A stretch of DNA of 64,000 bases from Ktedonobacter racemifer DSM 44963 (GCF_000178855.1 NZ_ADVG01000002.1:2294001-2358000), one strand, 5' to 3'; shown: positions 41,658 through 51,109, counted from the stretch's first letter. Made by a program: numbers and translations. Notes: generated by a model not told the origin, from the sequence alone.

Positions 41658-44306
41658 CTAGAGGGTGCTGATGGGATCGATATCAATCTCCCAGTCGGGG
41701 GCTTCGACGACGCGGAGCAGGCGTGAGAGGTCGGGGCCACGCACAATCATCTGCCAGCGGTACTTGTTGCGAATGCGCTCCATAAGCGCGGGAACGGGTC
41801 CCACGATATCAGTTTCGGGCAGGTTAAGACGCTGTATCCAGCCTTTTAATTTCTCGCAGAGCTTCATGGCTTCTAACTGGCTGCGATGGCGGTTACTATG
41901 ACTATAGGTAAATTTGACGAACTGGCGAAAGGGGGGATACCCATAGCGCTGGCGCGTCTCGATCTCGATACGATAGAACTCGTTATAGTCGTGACGTGAG
42001 GCTGCATCAATGCTGAAGTGCTCCGGGTTAAAGGTCTGGACGATGACATGGCCCGCTTCACTGCCGCGACCGGCGCGGCCCGCGACCTGGGTGAGCAGCA
42101 TAAAGGCACGCTCAGGCGAGGCGTAGTCTGGCAGGTTGAGGGCGATATCCGCCGAGACGACGCCGACAAGGGTCACCCCAGGTAGGTCCAGACCCTTGGC
42201 GATCATCTGCGTACCAATCAGGATATCGGCCTCGCGGTTGGCGAAGCGGTCGAGCAGCTCTTCATGGGCGTGACGGTTGCGCGCGGTATCGCGATCCCAG
42301 CGCAGCAGGCGCGCCTCGGGAAAATATTTCTGGATGGTGCGCTGCACCTTCTCTGTTCCCAGGCCAAAGTAACGGATCTCAGCGCTGCGACAGGAGGGAC
42401 AGAAGTGCAGAATCTTGCTCTGTGCGCCACAGTAGTGGCACATCAAGACGTGTTCGGTCGCGTGATAGGTGAGGGGGATATCGCACTGCTCACAGAGGGC
42501 CGTGAAGCCACAATCGCGACAAAGCACGCAGCTCGCCGCGCCACGACGGTTAAGAAATAAGATCGCCTGCTGTCCCCGCTCCAGCACCTTGCCCAGTTCA
42601 TCGAGCAGGCGCCGGCTGATGATACTGGTATGTCCCGCGCGCAGCTCGGAGCGCAGATCGACGATCTCCACAGGCGGCAGGTTGGCGCCAATACGCCCCT
42701 TCAGCTCCACCAGCTGGTAACACCCCTGCTCCGCGCGATAATACGACTCCACGGCGGGCGTGGCACTACCCAGGACCACAGGCACTTTGAGTATCTCTCC
42801 CAGCTTGATAGCGGCCTCGCGCGCGTGATAGGTTGGCTTGAACTCACTCTGTTTATATGCCGCCTCGTGCTCCTCATCTATGATGATCAAGCCCAGGTCG
42901 GGAACGGGCGCGAAGAGCGCCGAGCGTGAGCCTATGACGACATCGATCTCTCCGGCGCGAATACGTCTCCACTCATCATAGCGCTCTCCCACACTCAGCT
43001 CGCTATGGATGATGGCGACCCGCTCGGGAAAACGGCCCGCCACGCGCTGCACGGCCTGGGTCGTCAGGGCGATCTCTGGCACGAGGATAATACAACGCTT
43101 CCCCTCGGCGATGACAGAGGCCATGGCCTGCAAATAGACCTCGGTTTTACCGCTGCCAGTGACGCCATGCAGCAAGATAGGCCTGGGGATGCTGTTTTCT
43201 TTGCCTTCTTCGACAGCTTCGAGAATGGCGCGCAGGGCCGCTTCCTGCTCGCCCGTCAACTGCAACGGCTGGCTGGAGGGGATGGCCCGCCCCTGGAGGG
43301 GGTCGCGTCGCTGCTCTTTGTTCTCTACCACTACAAGTTGCTGATCTTCAAGCTGCTGGAGCTGCCTGGGTGTAAGACCTGTGGCGCGACAGAGCGCCGA
43401 GGGGGTCCAGGGCGAGCCACGGTTAATACTCTGCTGCAAGAGGTCCAGGGCCGCCAACTGGCGTTGAATGACGACGCCCTCTTTGCTCATCACTGGCGGG
43501 GCCAGGGTGGCGCTTGCGGCGGCGGACATTGACCAGGGGTTAAAGGGAGCTTCAGCCTTACTCATACCCTTGCGAGATGTGCTGACAGGAGTAGCCTGGG
43601 AAGCGCTCTGTGCCTGCGCTTCGCTCTCAGCCTTGCGCAGACGCTCTTCCAGCAGCTCACGCCATGTCAGTAGCTCCTCGCCCTGTACCAGCAGGCGCAC
43701 GTTTCGGCGCAGCTTGATACGCGCCTTTCCTTCGACCAGCTCAGGTTCGCGCACCACCAGCTTACTCTGCTTGATCTCTTTTAAGAGTTGCTGCGCCTTC
43801 GTCTTGCCAAGCATCTTCTTGAGCTGCTCGACATCGAGGGAGCCATCATTATGGAGTAGTCCAAGCAGGGCGCGCAGATTCAATGAGGTCTCCTGTGAGG
43901 AGGCCTGGACTGCGTCCTTAAGCGCCTCTTCAGAGAGCTTCAAGACGAAGCGCGAACGTTGCAACATACCCGGCGTCAGCATGCCAAAGACGGCGTGTGC
44001 CAGCGGCGTCACGTAGTACTCTGAAAGCCAGCGAGCTAGCTCCAACTGGTGAGACAGCAGGGCGGCCTTGTGATCCAGGATACTGTACAGGTCGCGTAGC
44101 TCGATTCCCTCTTCCTGCAAAGGCTCTGGTAGCTCGTCTCCCTCAAGCAGATCCCAGACAATACCTTCGTCTAGGCGCTCTCCATAGGGAACGGCGACCA
44201 GTTGCCCACGGCGAAGCTGATCCGCCAGGGTCTCGGGTACGTGATAGGTCAACAGCGGTTGTTCAACGTTCCAACGTCCAGCCGCCGTGAGTACTTCTAC
44301 CAGCAT
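41658..44306 (-). CDS. priA: Primosomal replication helicase PriA
   Basis: Restarts stalled replication forks. The 882-aa protein has the N-terminal DNA-binding domain (LLTYHVPETLADQLRRG, YVTPLAHAVFGMLTPGM), helicase motif I HGVTGSGKTEVYLQ, motif II LIIIDEEHEAAYKQ and motif III GSATPAVESYY. Zinc cysteines are in SCVLCRDCGFTALCEQCD, MCHYCGAQ and CPSC, and motif VI is TQVAGRAGRG. An Ala/Ser/Gln-rich insertion of about 60 residues near 230-290 separates the DNA-binding and helicase parts and is longer than usual. It is complete and likely active. Confidence 0.95.
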   Translation of the reverse strand: MLVEVLTAAGRWNVEQPLLTYHVPETLADQLRRGQLVAVPYGERLDEGIVWDLLEGDELPEPLQEEGIELRDLYSILDHKAALLSHQLELARWLSEYYVTPLAHAVFGMLTPGMLQRSRFVLKLSEEALKDAVQASSQETSLNLRALLGLLHNDGSLDVEQLKKMLGKTKAQQLLKEIKQSKLVVREPELVEGKARIKLRRNVRLLVQGEELLTWRELLEERLRKAESEAQAQSASQATPVSTSRKGMSKAEAPFNPWSMSAAASATLAPPVMSKEGVVIQRQLAALDLLQQSINRGSPWTPSALCRATGLTPRQLQQLEDQQLVVVENKEQRRDPLQGRAIPSSQPLQLTGEQEAALRAILEAVEEGKENSIPRPILLHGVTGSGKTEVYLQAMASVIAEGKRCIILVPEIALTTQAVQRVAGRFPERVAIIHSELSVGERYDEWRRIRAGEIDVVIGSRSALFAPVPDLGLIIIDEEHEAAYKQSEFKPTYHAREAAIKLGEILKVPVVLGSATPAVESYYRAEQGCYQLVELKGRIGANLPPVEIVDLRSELRAGHTSIISRRLLDELGKVLERGQQAILFLNRRGAASCVLCRDCGFTALCEQCDIPLTYHATEHVLMCHYCGAQSKILHFCPSCRSAEIRYFGLGTEKVQRTIQKYFPEARLLRWDRDTARNRHAHEELLDRFANREADILIGTQMIAKGLDLPGVTLVGVVSADIALNLPDYASPERAFMLLTQVAGRAGRGSEAGHVIVQTFNPEHFSIDAASRHDYNEFYRIEIETRQRYGYPPFRQFVKFTYSHSNRHRSQLEAMKLCEKLKGWIQRLNLPETDIVGPVPALMERIRNKYRWQMIVRGPDLSRLLRVVEAPDWEIDIDPISTL

Positions 44307-44636
44307 CCTACTTTATCTCCTGGGCGCTACTTGCCCGCTACTTGCGTACGCGGCTACTCTTCTATGTTTCAACCATACAGGGGAACTGACATCGTCGCGC
44401 AAGATGCCCGCCACCCATAGGGGGCCTTGGTAGTGCTTCTAAACCCCCATTCGGGGGCACAAGGGGCACAACCTACCAGGCCCCCCCTTCTGCTGGGCGG
44501 CTGCGCGTTCCTGGTGCGCCCCAAGCCCGACAGGTGCGAAAGGTAGGTGCGCCCTTTAGAAGCACTCCCTTTCACACCTGCATGGGCGTGGGAAAGTCGC
44601 TGCGCTCGGAGGCCGAGCAAGCTCTGCCCCTACAAT
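44307..44636. other. 330-bp repeat-rich intergenic region
   Basis: Between mutL and priA, both leftward. It holds a 12-bp inverted repeat AGTGCTTCTAAA (44432-44443) / TTTAGAAGCACT (44555-44566) enclosing a G+C-rich core with repeated GGGCGCACC words. It also holds a small hairpin CCCCCATTCGGGGG and one copy of the TTGTAGGG family at 44611-44636. The core may be a small non-autonomous element. No gene is seen. Confidence 0.5.
44611..44636. repeat. TTGTAGGG-family repeat, reverse copy
   Basis: Read on the minus strand it gives TTGTAGGGGCAGAGCTTGCT followed by CGGCC, the same pattern as 48498, 48557 and 63967. Confidence 0.6.
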
Positions 44637-46904
44637 TTATCGGCGCTCAAATTCGTGGGCTAATTCTGCGAGACTGAAGTGTACCATGGTTGGTCGACCG
44701 TGGCAACAGCTGAAGGGGGCCTTGACCTGCTCTAGCTGCTCCAGCATTTCGCGCATCTCGCTCATAGCCAGGAAGTAATTCTGCTTGATGGCGGCCTTAC
44801 AGGCGACGTTGGCCAGGGCACGCTCCTCCCAGGTCTCGGTATGCCCCAACTGGTCCTCGGCAGTAAGCTCGACCAGTAAGGCATGCAGCGAGACACTGTC
44901 CAGGCGCTTGACCAGGACCGTGGGGACGGCACGCACCTCGACGGTCTTACCGTCAACTACCTCCAGCTCGAAGCCGATGCGCCGTAGCTGCTCCCCATGT
45001 TCTTCTACCGCCTCAATCTCGACCGGGGCCAGCGTGAGGTGCATGGGAGTAAGCAGGAGCTGCGAGATGGTCTCGCGCGATTTGAGGGACGCGACCATAC
45101 GCTCAAGCACTATCCTTTCATGCGCCGCGTGCTGGTCAATAAGATACATGCCATCTGGCCCCTCGGTCACAACATAGCTCTGTGAGAGCTGTCCCACCAC
45201 GCGCAGGCGCGGAAACTTGCGCGGCTGGTTCGGATCGATGCTATGGCCCGGCAGCGCTCCCTGCTCAGGGCGCCGCTCCACTCCTTGAGCGTCTCCTGCA
45301 ATCGCCTGGGGCGCGACTGGACTCACAACCAGCCTTGTACGCTCCTCAGTCTGTGCAGAAGGCAACTGGATACCCATCGTAGGAATGCCATGCGGCACGG
45401 CACCAAAGGAGGCCAGTGGCTCTTGTTCTGCTATGTCTCCGCCCGCTTCTGGACGTTTCTCAACGGGCGCGGCTGGCGGTAGCATGGAGAGCGGATCATC
45501 CTCTTCGAGAGAAGTATCAAGCGTGACGCTTACCTGCTCGGCCTGCGCGTGTAGCGTTCCCGTGGGGGAACGCTCGACCTCCACGGTTGTGTCAACAGCT
45601 TTGAGACGTGAACCCTTCGCCTTATCAGTCACGCCCAGGTGGCTCTGCCAGAGGCGTGCGTGTCCGGGCGGCCTCGTCCCATGCTCTTCTTCCGTAAAGG
45701 TAATCCAGGGGCTATCTCCAGGGATCGTGCTCTGCCGCTGCTGTGGCTTGCCTGCCTCTCTTGCTTCCTGCTCGTCTTTCTGTACTGCTTCCTCATCCAG
45801 GTCCAGCCTGCCCTCGAATGAGGGTTCCTGATCATAGGCGTCTGGCTGACTGCTCGCGCGTGGCTCGCTAGACTTCGACTTCCACTGCGGCATCTCCGGC
45901 TCCTGCAAAAGGGCTTTGCGGGCCGCACGCAGGATAGCTGCGAAGACACGACGCTCCTTTAAGAAGCGAATCTCGGTCTTGGCAGGATGCACATTCACAT
46001 CCAGGAAGGAGGGATCGATCTGGATGTTGATGACCGCCAGGGGATGGCGCCCGCTCAGGAGCAGCGAATGATAGGCTCCCTCCACTGCCGTAGTAAGCAT
46101 ACGGCTCATGACCCAGCGCCTGTTGACGAAGAAGGAGATATGCTGGCGCGTGCTCTTATAGCAGGCGGGGCGGCTCACAAAGCCCTTAACGATGGGATAT
46201 TCGCCATCGCTGGCGTCATGCTCATCGTCGCCATCCACCTCCACCATCTGCTCCGCGATCTGTAGACCATAGACCTGCACCAGGACACTAAAGAGCTTGC
46301 CGTCACCGGGAGTCGAGAAGATCTGCTTCCCCTCACTGGCAACCGTAAAGCGGATCTCGGGATAGGCCAGTGCGTACTGCTCCAGCAGGTGATGACAATG
46401 GCTGATCTCAGTATTACGACTCTTCAGAAACTTGAGGCGCGCTGGAACGGCGCTAAAGAGGTTACGAACCGTAATCGTCGTACCCTCAGGCGAGGCGGCG
46501 GGAGTGACATCAGAGATATGTCCGCTCTGCGCGTTCACCTGTGATCCCTGCTCGGAGCCTCGCGCACGACTCACCAGCGTCACCTCGGCCACGGCGGCGA
46601 TACTCGCCAGCGCCTCGCCGCGAAAACCCAACGAGCGAATCTGCTCCAGGTCGTCGATAGATGCCACCTTGCTGGTCGCATGCCGCTCCAGGGCCAGGGG
46701 CAGTTCTTCGGGTGAGATGCCACAGCCATTATCGGTCACGCGAATGAGTTGCAGGCCACCATTCATCAGATCGACGCGAATCTGGGTCGCGCCCGCATCA
46801 ATACTATTCTCAATAAGTTCCTTTACCACCGAGGCGGGCCGCTCCACCACCTCGCCAGCCGCGATCTTCGCCGCCACATCGGGCGCAAGTTGACGTATAG
46901 GCAT
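44637..46904 (-). CDS. mutL: DNA mismatch repair protein MutL
   Basis: A 755-aa MutL. The ATPase head has KELIENSIDAGATQIRVD, IRVTDNGCGI, FRGEALASIAAVAEV and FLKSRNTE. A long variable linker (about 390-560) precedes the C-terminal dimerisation domain. That domain carries the endonuclease motif D-Q-H-A-A-H-E-R-I-V-L-E, which fits DQHA(x)2E(x)4E, with ACKAAIKQN and the variant CCHGRP (usually CPHGRP). Nicking activity is therefore likely. The ATG at 46904 gives the family start MPIRQLAPDVAAKIAAGEV; the longer frame has 84 unrelated residues. No mutS is in the window. Confidence 0.95.
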   Translation of the reverse strand: MPIRQLAPDVAAKIAAGEVVERPASVVKELIENSIDAGATQIRVDLMNGGLQLIRVTDNGCGISPEELPLALERHATSKVASIDDLEQIRSLGFRGEALASIAAVAEVTLVSRARGSEQGSQVNAQSGHISDVTPAASPEGTTITVRNLFSAVPARLKFLKSRNTEISHCHHLLEQYALAYPEIRFTVASEGKQIFSTPGDGKLFSVLVQVYGLQIAEQMVEVDGDDEHDASDGEYPIVKGFVSRPACYKSTRQHISFFVNRRWVMSRMLTTAVEGAYHSLLLSGRHPLAVINIQIDPSFLDVNVHPAKTEIRFLKERRVFAAILRAARKALLQEPEMPQWKSKSSEPRASSQPDAYDQEPSFEGRLDLDEEAVQKDEQEAREAGKPQQRQSTIPGDSPWITFTEEEHGTRPPGHARLWQSHLGVTDKAKGSRLKAVDTTVEVERSPTGTLHAQAEQVSVTLDTSLEEDDPLSMLPPAAPVEKRPEAGGDIAEQEPLASFGAVPHGIPTMGIQLPSAQTEERTRLVVSPVAPQAIAGDAQGVERRPEQGALPGHSIDPNQPRKFPRLRVVGQLSQSYVVTEGPDGMYLIDQHAAHERIVLERMVASLKSRETISQLLLTPMHLTLAPVEIEAVEEHGEQLRRIGFELEVVDGKTVEVRAVPTVLVKRLDSVSLHALLVELTAEDQLGHTETWEERALANVACKAAIKQNYFLAMSEMREMLEQLEQVKAPFSCCHGRPTMVHFSLAELAHEFERR

Positions 46905-47092
46905 AGCACTTTTCCCTGGTATATAGAAAGGAGAGGGAAATGGTGGGGAACATCCCACACTCCGACAGGAGGCAGTCCCCTCCTGCACCTCCCCTAAACA
47001 GAGGCGAAACATGAGTAAGAACGATTGTTCCTGCATTATACCATAGCGGCTTCCTCTTGAGAATGCACTATACCATATCCTCTCCAGGCCTT

Positions 47093-47108
47093 CGCGCCTG
47101 CGGCGCTC
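47093..47108. repeat. Mini-hairpin repeat, exact copy
   Basis: CGCGCCTGCGGCGCTC, overlapping the first bases of the palindrome that starts at 47103. Confidence 0.7.
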
Positions 47109-47171
47109 GGGGTAAGGATGTGTGTGGAAAACGGCAGAGCCGTTTTCCACACACATCCTTACCCCGAGCGC
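47103..47171. repeat. 69-bp perfect palindrome between divergent genes
   Basis: Arms of 33 nt starting GCGCTCGGGGTAAGGATG with loop AGA. mutL and sdhC run away from each other here, so it terminates neither gene. Confidence 0.87.
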
Positions 47172-47223
47172 TTACACAGCGAGTCGAGGAAGGCTTCCAC
47201 TTCTCCCAGGCACTCCTTACCCT

Positions 47224-47239
47224 GAGCGCCGTAAGCGCG
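47224..47239. repeat. Mini-hairpin repeat, variant reverse copy
   Basis: GAGCGCCGTAAGCGCG differs from the exact reverse copy at 35166 by two bases. Confidence 0.5.
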
Positions 47240-47286
47240 AAAGTTCAGCCAGAGTCATTGACCTATCATATAACTACAAAAAGTGT

Positions 47287-47315
47287 TTGCGTGCGCCTCA
47301 AGAGTGAAGTATAAT
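47287..47315 (+). promoter_or_regulatory. Predicted promoter of the sdh operon
   Basis: TTGCGT (47287-47292) and a perfect TATAAT (47310-47315) are separated by 17 bp. Transcription would start near 47322, leaving a leader of about 290 bases. Confidence 0.5.
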
Positions 47316-47608
47316 ACACATACAACGTTTGCCTGGCTCGCCAAGGGCCTGGTAAAGCACAGCGGGGTGCCTGGTTGTAGATAGAGGACTGTGATGTGTA
47401 AGAAACGGTCTATTTTTTATGCCCATCTTCTCGGTCCTCGTCGATGATGCCTGTCGCGGGCTCATTGGCTAGCTCTTCTTGCCGTTCCAACGCGTCGGTC
47501 CCCGCTTGGATGTTCGGAAAGGGCGAGAGCAAGCGCCAGAGGCTGAGCGAAGCACTATCTAACCTCGTGCCTCCTGCCCTCCTCTCCCGCCCCAGAAGTG
47601 AGGGAAAA

Positions 47609-48019
47609 ATGTACAAAGGTCAATCTGGCATGTGGTCCTGGCTGTTGCACCGCGTGACAGGTCTCGGACTACTGCTCTTCCTGTTTATCCACGTCGTGGA
47701 TATCTCTCTACTCAGCTTTGGCCCAACAGTCTATAACGATGGCATTCTGCTCTTTGACCATGTCATTGTGCGTTTCCTATCACTGGCTGTCGTGGGCGCT
47801 GTCTTCTATCACGCTTTTAATGGCGTACGTATTATCATGATCGACTTCTGGCGCAAGGGTGCACGCCTCCAAAAGCCGCTGTTCTACACGGCCCTGGGCG
47901 CGACGATAATAGTCTCCGCCGTGTTTGCCTACTTCGTGCTAAAGCCCGCGCTACTCCCCTCAGCGGCCTTCGTTAAATGGTTCTTTAACCCCGAAGCCAT
48001 CCTGAGCGTCAAAAATTAG
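47609..48019 (+). CDS. sdhC: Succinate dehydrogenase cytochrome b subunit
   Basis: First membrane anchor of succinate dehydrogenase, 136 aa with three membrane helices. SWLLHRVTGLGLLLFLFIHV and VFYHAFNGVRIIMIDF carry the His residues typical of heme b and quinone-site helices. The ATG at 47609 has GAGGG upstream and gives the family start MYKGQSGMWSW. It begins the four-gene sdh operon. Confidence 0.9.
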   Translation: MYKGQSGMWSWLLHRVTGLGLLLFLFIHVVDISLLSFGPTVYNDGILLFDHVIVRFLSLAVVGAVFYHAFNGVRIIMIDFWRKGARLQKPLFYTALGATIIVSAVFAYFVLKPALLPSAAFVKWFFNPEAILSVKN

Positions 48020-48066
48020 TAGCGCGTAGAAGTGACACGTAAGCCCTTTTGTAAGGAGAAGAATGT

Positions 48067-48477
48067 ATGCTGTCGCGTTTATATGGTGGGCCTCGTCCAG
48101 CTGGCGGTGGCTTTGAGACCTTTTCCTGGTATTACTTCCGTATTTCGGGCGTGGTACTGATCTTCCTGGTCATTATCCATCTTACTATTATGCATGTGAC
48201 CAATGATGTCTCGTGCACGACCTACGCGTTTGTGGCGGCTCGCTACGCGAACCCCTTCTGGCGTCTCTTCGACTGGCTACTACTGACGTTTGGCCTGACA
48301 CACGGTGTGAACGGTCTGCGCGTGGTCATCGATGATTATGTGCGTTCGCCGGGGACGCGCCTGGTTCTACAAGGCATCGCCGCGGTACTCCTGCTCGCCT
48401 TCTTTATGCTGGGCACGATCACACTCATCACCTTCCAGCCCGTCGCGGGCAGTCTCGGACCCGCCTGCCTGCATTAA
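48067..48477 (+). CDS. sdhD: Succinate dehydrogenase second membrane anchor
   Basis: A 136-aa hydrophobic subunit with three helices. FSWYYFRISGVVLIFLVIIH and LTFGLTHGVNGLRVVIDDYV match the SdhC/D fold and supply His residues. Its position between sdhC and sdhA supports the assignment. Confidence 0.87.
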   Translation: MLSRLYGGPRPAGGGFETFSWYYFRISGVVLIFLVIIHLTIMHVTNDVSCTTYAFVAARYANPFWRLFDWLLLTFGLTHGVNGLRVVIDDYVRSPGTRLVLQGIAAVLLLAFFMLGTITLITFQPVAGSLGPACLH

Positions 48478-48497
48478 ACGCAGCGCTTGTCGCTAAA

Positions 48498-48522
48498 TTG
48501 TAGGGTCCAAGCTTGCTTGGAC
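48498..48522. repeat. TTGTAGGG-family repeat
   Basis: TTGTAGGGTCCAAGCTTGCT continuing TGGAC. The inner part CCAAGCTTGCTTGG is itself near-palindromic. It lies between sdhD and sdhA. Confidence 0.65.
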
Positions 48523-48556
48523 TCCCACGCTGAGGGTGCAGATCTCACGGGGACAA

Positions 48557-48584
48557 GGCCATGCAAGCATGGCCCCTACGACAA
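48557..48584. repeat. TTGTAGGG-family repeat, inverted copy
   Basis: GGCCATGCAAGCATGGCCCC followed by TACGACAA is the family pattern on the other strand, 35 bp after the first copy. The two face each other and could fold together in the sdh transcript. Confidence 0.6.
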
Positions 48585-48644
48585 TGCAGTGCACACGCAA
48601 CAGAGAAGAAGTTGTGAGCAAGTTGAAGCGAGGATATATACACC

Positions 48645-50390
48645 ATGTATCAGAAATTTGATGTCATCATTATCGGCGCCGGTGGCGCGGGTCTGATGGC
48701 TGCGATGCAATTGCCAAACGCTAGCGTAGCGGTACTCACCAAGGTCTACCCCACGCGTTCACATACTGGTGCCGCCCAGGGTGGCGTCGCCGCAGCCCTC
48801 GGTAACCAGGAAGAGGACCACTGGAAGTGGCACATGTACGATACCGTCAAGGGGGGCGACTACCTGGTAGACCAGCCCGCGGCCGAGATTCTGGCCCGCG
48901 ACGCGATCGACGCCGTCTACGAGCTTGAGCATCGTGGCCTGCCTTTCAACCGCACACCAGATGGCCGTATCGACCAGCGCCGCTTTGGTGGTCACACACG
49001 CAACTTTGGCGAGGGTCCCGTGCGTCGCTCATGCTACGCCGCCGACCGCACCGGCCACATGATCCTGCAAACTATGTACCAGAGTTCAATCAAGAACCAG
49101 GTGCGCTTCTTCAACGAGTTCCTGGTGCTGGACCTGATCTTCAACGAGGGCCGAGCCTGCGGCGTCGTGGCAATGGAGATCCGCTCAGGCGAGATCCATA
49201 CCTTCCACGCCAAGGCGGTGATGTTCGCGACCGGCGGCTATGGCCGCGCCTGGCGCGTGACTAGCAATGCCTTCGCCTGCATGGGCGACGGTATGTCAAT
49301 CGCCTATCGCCGTGGCATCCCCCTGCAAGACATGGAGATGTACCAGTTCCATCCCACCGGCATCTATAAAGTTGGCGTGCTCCTCTCCGAGGCGGCTCGC
49401 GGCGAGGGTGGTAAGCTCCTCAACGATAAGGGCGAGTACTTCATGGAGCGCTACATGCCCACGTTGAAGGACCTGGCTCCGCGCGATATCGTCTCGCGCT
49501 GTATTGTACAGGAGGTCAACGAGGGACGCGGCATCGACGGCAAGGACTATGTCTACCTCGATGTACGCCACCTGGGCGCCAAGGCTATTGCCGAGAAGTT
49601 GCCCGATATCACGGACTTCGCGCGTAACTACCTGGGTGTCGAACCGATTACCGAGCCTGTGCCTATCCAGCCGACCGCGCACTACGCCATGGGCGGTATT
49701 CCTACCGACCTGGATGGCCGCGTCGTCATCGATCCACAGTGGACGCCCATGCCCGGCTTCTATGCCGCTGGCGAGGTCGCCTGCGTCTCCGTTCACGGCG
49801 CCAACCGCCTGGGTACCAACTCGCTGGTCGACCTGATCGTCTTCGGTCGCCGCGCCGGTAAAGACATGGCGCGCTTCATCGCCGAGAACGATCACGCCCC
49901 CCTGCCAGAGAATCCCGAGGCCTATTCACGCGATATGCTTGATCGCCTACTGGATAAAGGCAAGTCCTCTGGCGGCGAGTCGGCGGCCCGCATCCGCTCG
50001 ACCCTGCAGAACGAGATGAACGACAAGGTCTTCGTCGAGCGCGAGGAGAAGGGCATGCTCTCAGCCCTGGATACGCTGGACGGCCTGCAAGATGCCTACA
50101 AGAAAATTCAGCTCCAGGATAAAGGCAAGCGCTTCAATACCGAGCTGGTTGAGGCCATCGAGCTTGGCTTCTTGCTCGACTGCGCCGAGGCAACCATCCA
50201 TGGAGCTATCGCGCGTAAAGAGAGCCGTGGCGCCCACTATCGCCTCGACTATACCAAGCGCGATGATACTAACTGGCTCAAACATACCCTGGCCTACAAG
50301 GGCGAGAAGGCGCACGACGTTCGCCTGGACTACAAGGATGTCGTGCTTGTGGATGATCCCATCTTCAAGCCTAAGGAGCGCAAATACTAG
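48645..50390 (+). CDS. sdhA: Succinate dehydrogenase flavoprotein subunit
   Basis: Oxidises succinate to fumarate; 581 aa. The FAD-binding start DVIIIGAGGAGLMAAMQL, the covalent-FAD region TRSHTGAAQGGVAAALGN (His), the active-site stretch MYQFHPTGIY and EAARGEGGKLLN, HYAMGGIPTDLDGRV and NRLGTNSLVDLIVFGRRAG are all present. It is 12 bp upstream of sdhB and 167 bp after sdhD. Confidence 0.96.
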   Translation: MYQKFDVIIIGAGGAGLMAAMQLPNASVAVLTKVYPTRSHTGAAQGGVAAALGNQEEDHWKWHMYDTVKGGDYLVDQPAAEILARDAIDAVYELEHRGLPFNRTPDGRIDQRRFGGHTRNFGEGPVRRSCYAADRTGHMILQTMYQSSIKNQVRFFNEFLVLDLIFNEGRACGVVAMEIRSGEIHTFHAKAVMFATGGYGRAWRVTSNAFACMGDGMSIAYRRGIPLQDMEMYQFHPTGIYKVGVLLSEAARGEGGKLLNDKGEYFMERYMPTLKDLAPRDIVSRCIVQEVNEGRGIDGKDYVYLDVRHLGAKAIAEKLPDITDFARNYLGVEPITEPVPIQPTAHYAMGGIPTDLDGRVVIDPQWTPMPGFYAAGEVACVSVHGANRLGTNSLVDLIVFGRRAGKDMARFIAENDHAPLPENPEAYSRDMLDRLLDKGKSSGGESAARIRSTLQNEMNDKVFVEREEKGMLSALDTLDGLQDAYKKIQLQDKGKRFNTELVEAIELGFLLDCAEATIHGAIARKESRGAHYRLDYTKRDDTNWLKHTLAYKGEKAHDVRLDYKDVVLVDDPIFKPKERKY

Positions 50391-50401
50391 AGGAGAACGC
50401 G

Positions 50402-51109
50402 ATGCAAGTCTTAATGCGTATAAAGCGCTTCGACCCGGAGCGCGACAATAAGCCGTACTGGGACGAGTTTACCGTCGAGGTTGAACCCATCGACCGCTTG
50501 CTGGATGCCCTGAACAACATCAAATGGACGATGGATGGCACGCTGACCTATCGCCGTTCCTGCGCCCATGGCGTCTGTGGCTCCGATGCCATGCGCATCA
50601 ATGGTCGCAACCGCCTGGCCTGTAAGGTCCTCATGCGCGACGTAGGGAAGAAGGTCACCATCGAGCCAATGCTGGGCTACCCGGTCATTAAAGATCTCGT
50701 GGTCGACATGGACCAGTTCTTCGACAAGTACAAACAGGTCAAGCCCTACCTGATCACGTACGACAGCGAACCTGGTACCGAGCGCCTGCAATCCGCCGAG
50801 GAGCGCGCGCGCTTTGACGAGGGCACCAAGTGTATCCTCTGTGGCGCCTGCACCGGTTCCTGCCCCTCGATCTGGGGCAACCAGGACTGGGTCGGTCCCG
50901 CCGCCATCGTCAACGCGCACCGTTTCATCTTCGATAGCCGTGACGAGGGTGCCGCCGAGCGCCTCAATATCCTGGGCAAGAAGGATGGCGTCTGGCGTTG
51001 CCGCACCATTTTCAACTGCTCCGATGCCTGCCCACGCGGCATCCCGGTTACCGACCTGATCGAAGAGGTCAAGCGCGCCATCATCTATGGTGATACGAAG
51101 AGTGTCTAG
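50402..51109 (+). CDS. sdhB: Succinate dehydrogenase iron-sulfur subunit
   Basis: Electron-transfer subunit, 235 aa. The 2Fe-2S cysteines are in YRRSCAHGVCGSDAM and RLACKVL. The other two clusters are bound by CILCGACTGSCPS and NCSDACPRGIP with the isolated Cys between. AGGAGAA precedes the start. Its last four codons and stop lie inside a perfect palindrome that also reaches the stop of the convergent hydrolase gene. Confidence 0.96.
   Translation: MQVLMRIKRFDPERDNKPYWDEFTVEVEPIDRLLDALNNIKWTMDGTLTYRRSCAHGVCGSDAMRINGRNRLACKVLMRDVGKKVTIEPMLGYPVIKDLVVDMDQFFDKYKQVKPYLITYDSEPGTERLQSAEERARFDEGTKCILCGACTGSCPSIWGNQDWVGPAAIVNAHRFIFDSRDEGAAERLNILGKKDGVWRCRTIFNCSDACPRGIPVTDLIEEVKRAIIYGDTKSV

Larger units (their letters stand above)
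46905..47608. other. 704-bp divergent intergenic region
   Basis: Between mutL and the sdh operon. It contains a mini-hairpin (47093), a 69-bp palindrome (47103-47171), a second mini-hairpin variant (47224-47239) and a promoter at 47287-47315. A long untranslated leader of nearly 290 bases then precedes sdhC; I see no conserved riboswitch in it. Confidence 0.5.

Noticed and set aside
46905..47156. 84-residue N-terminal extension of MutL
   Set aside because: The extension runs through A+T-poor non-conserved sequence and part of the palindrome region, while MPIRQLAPDVAAK at 46904 is the normal family start.
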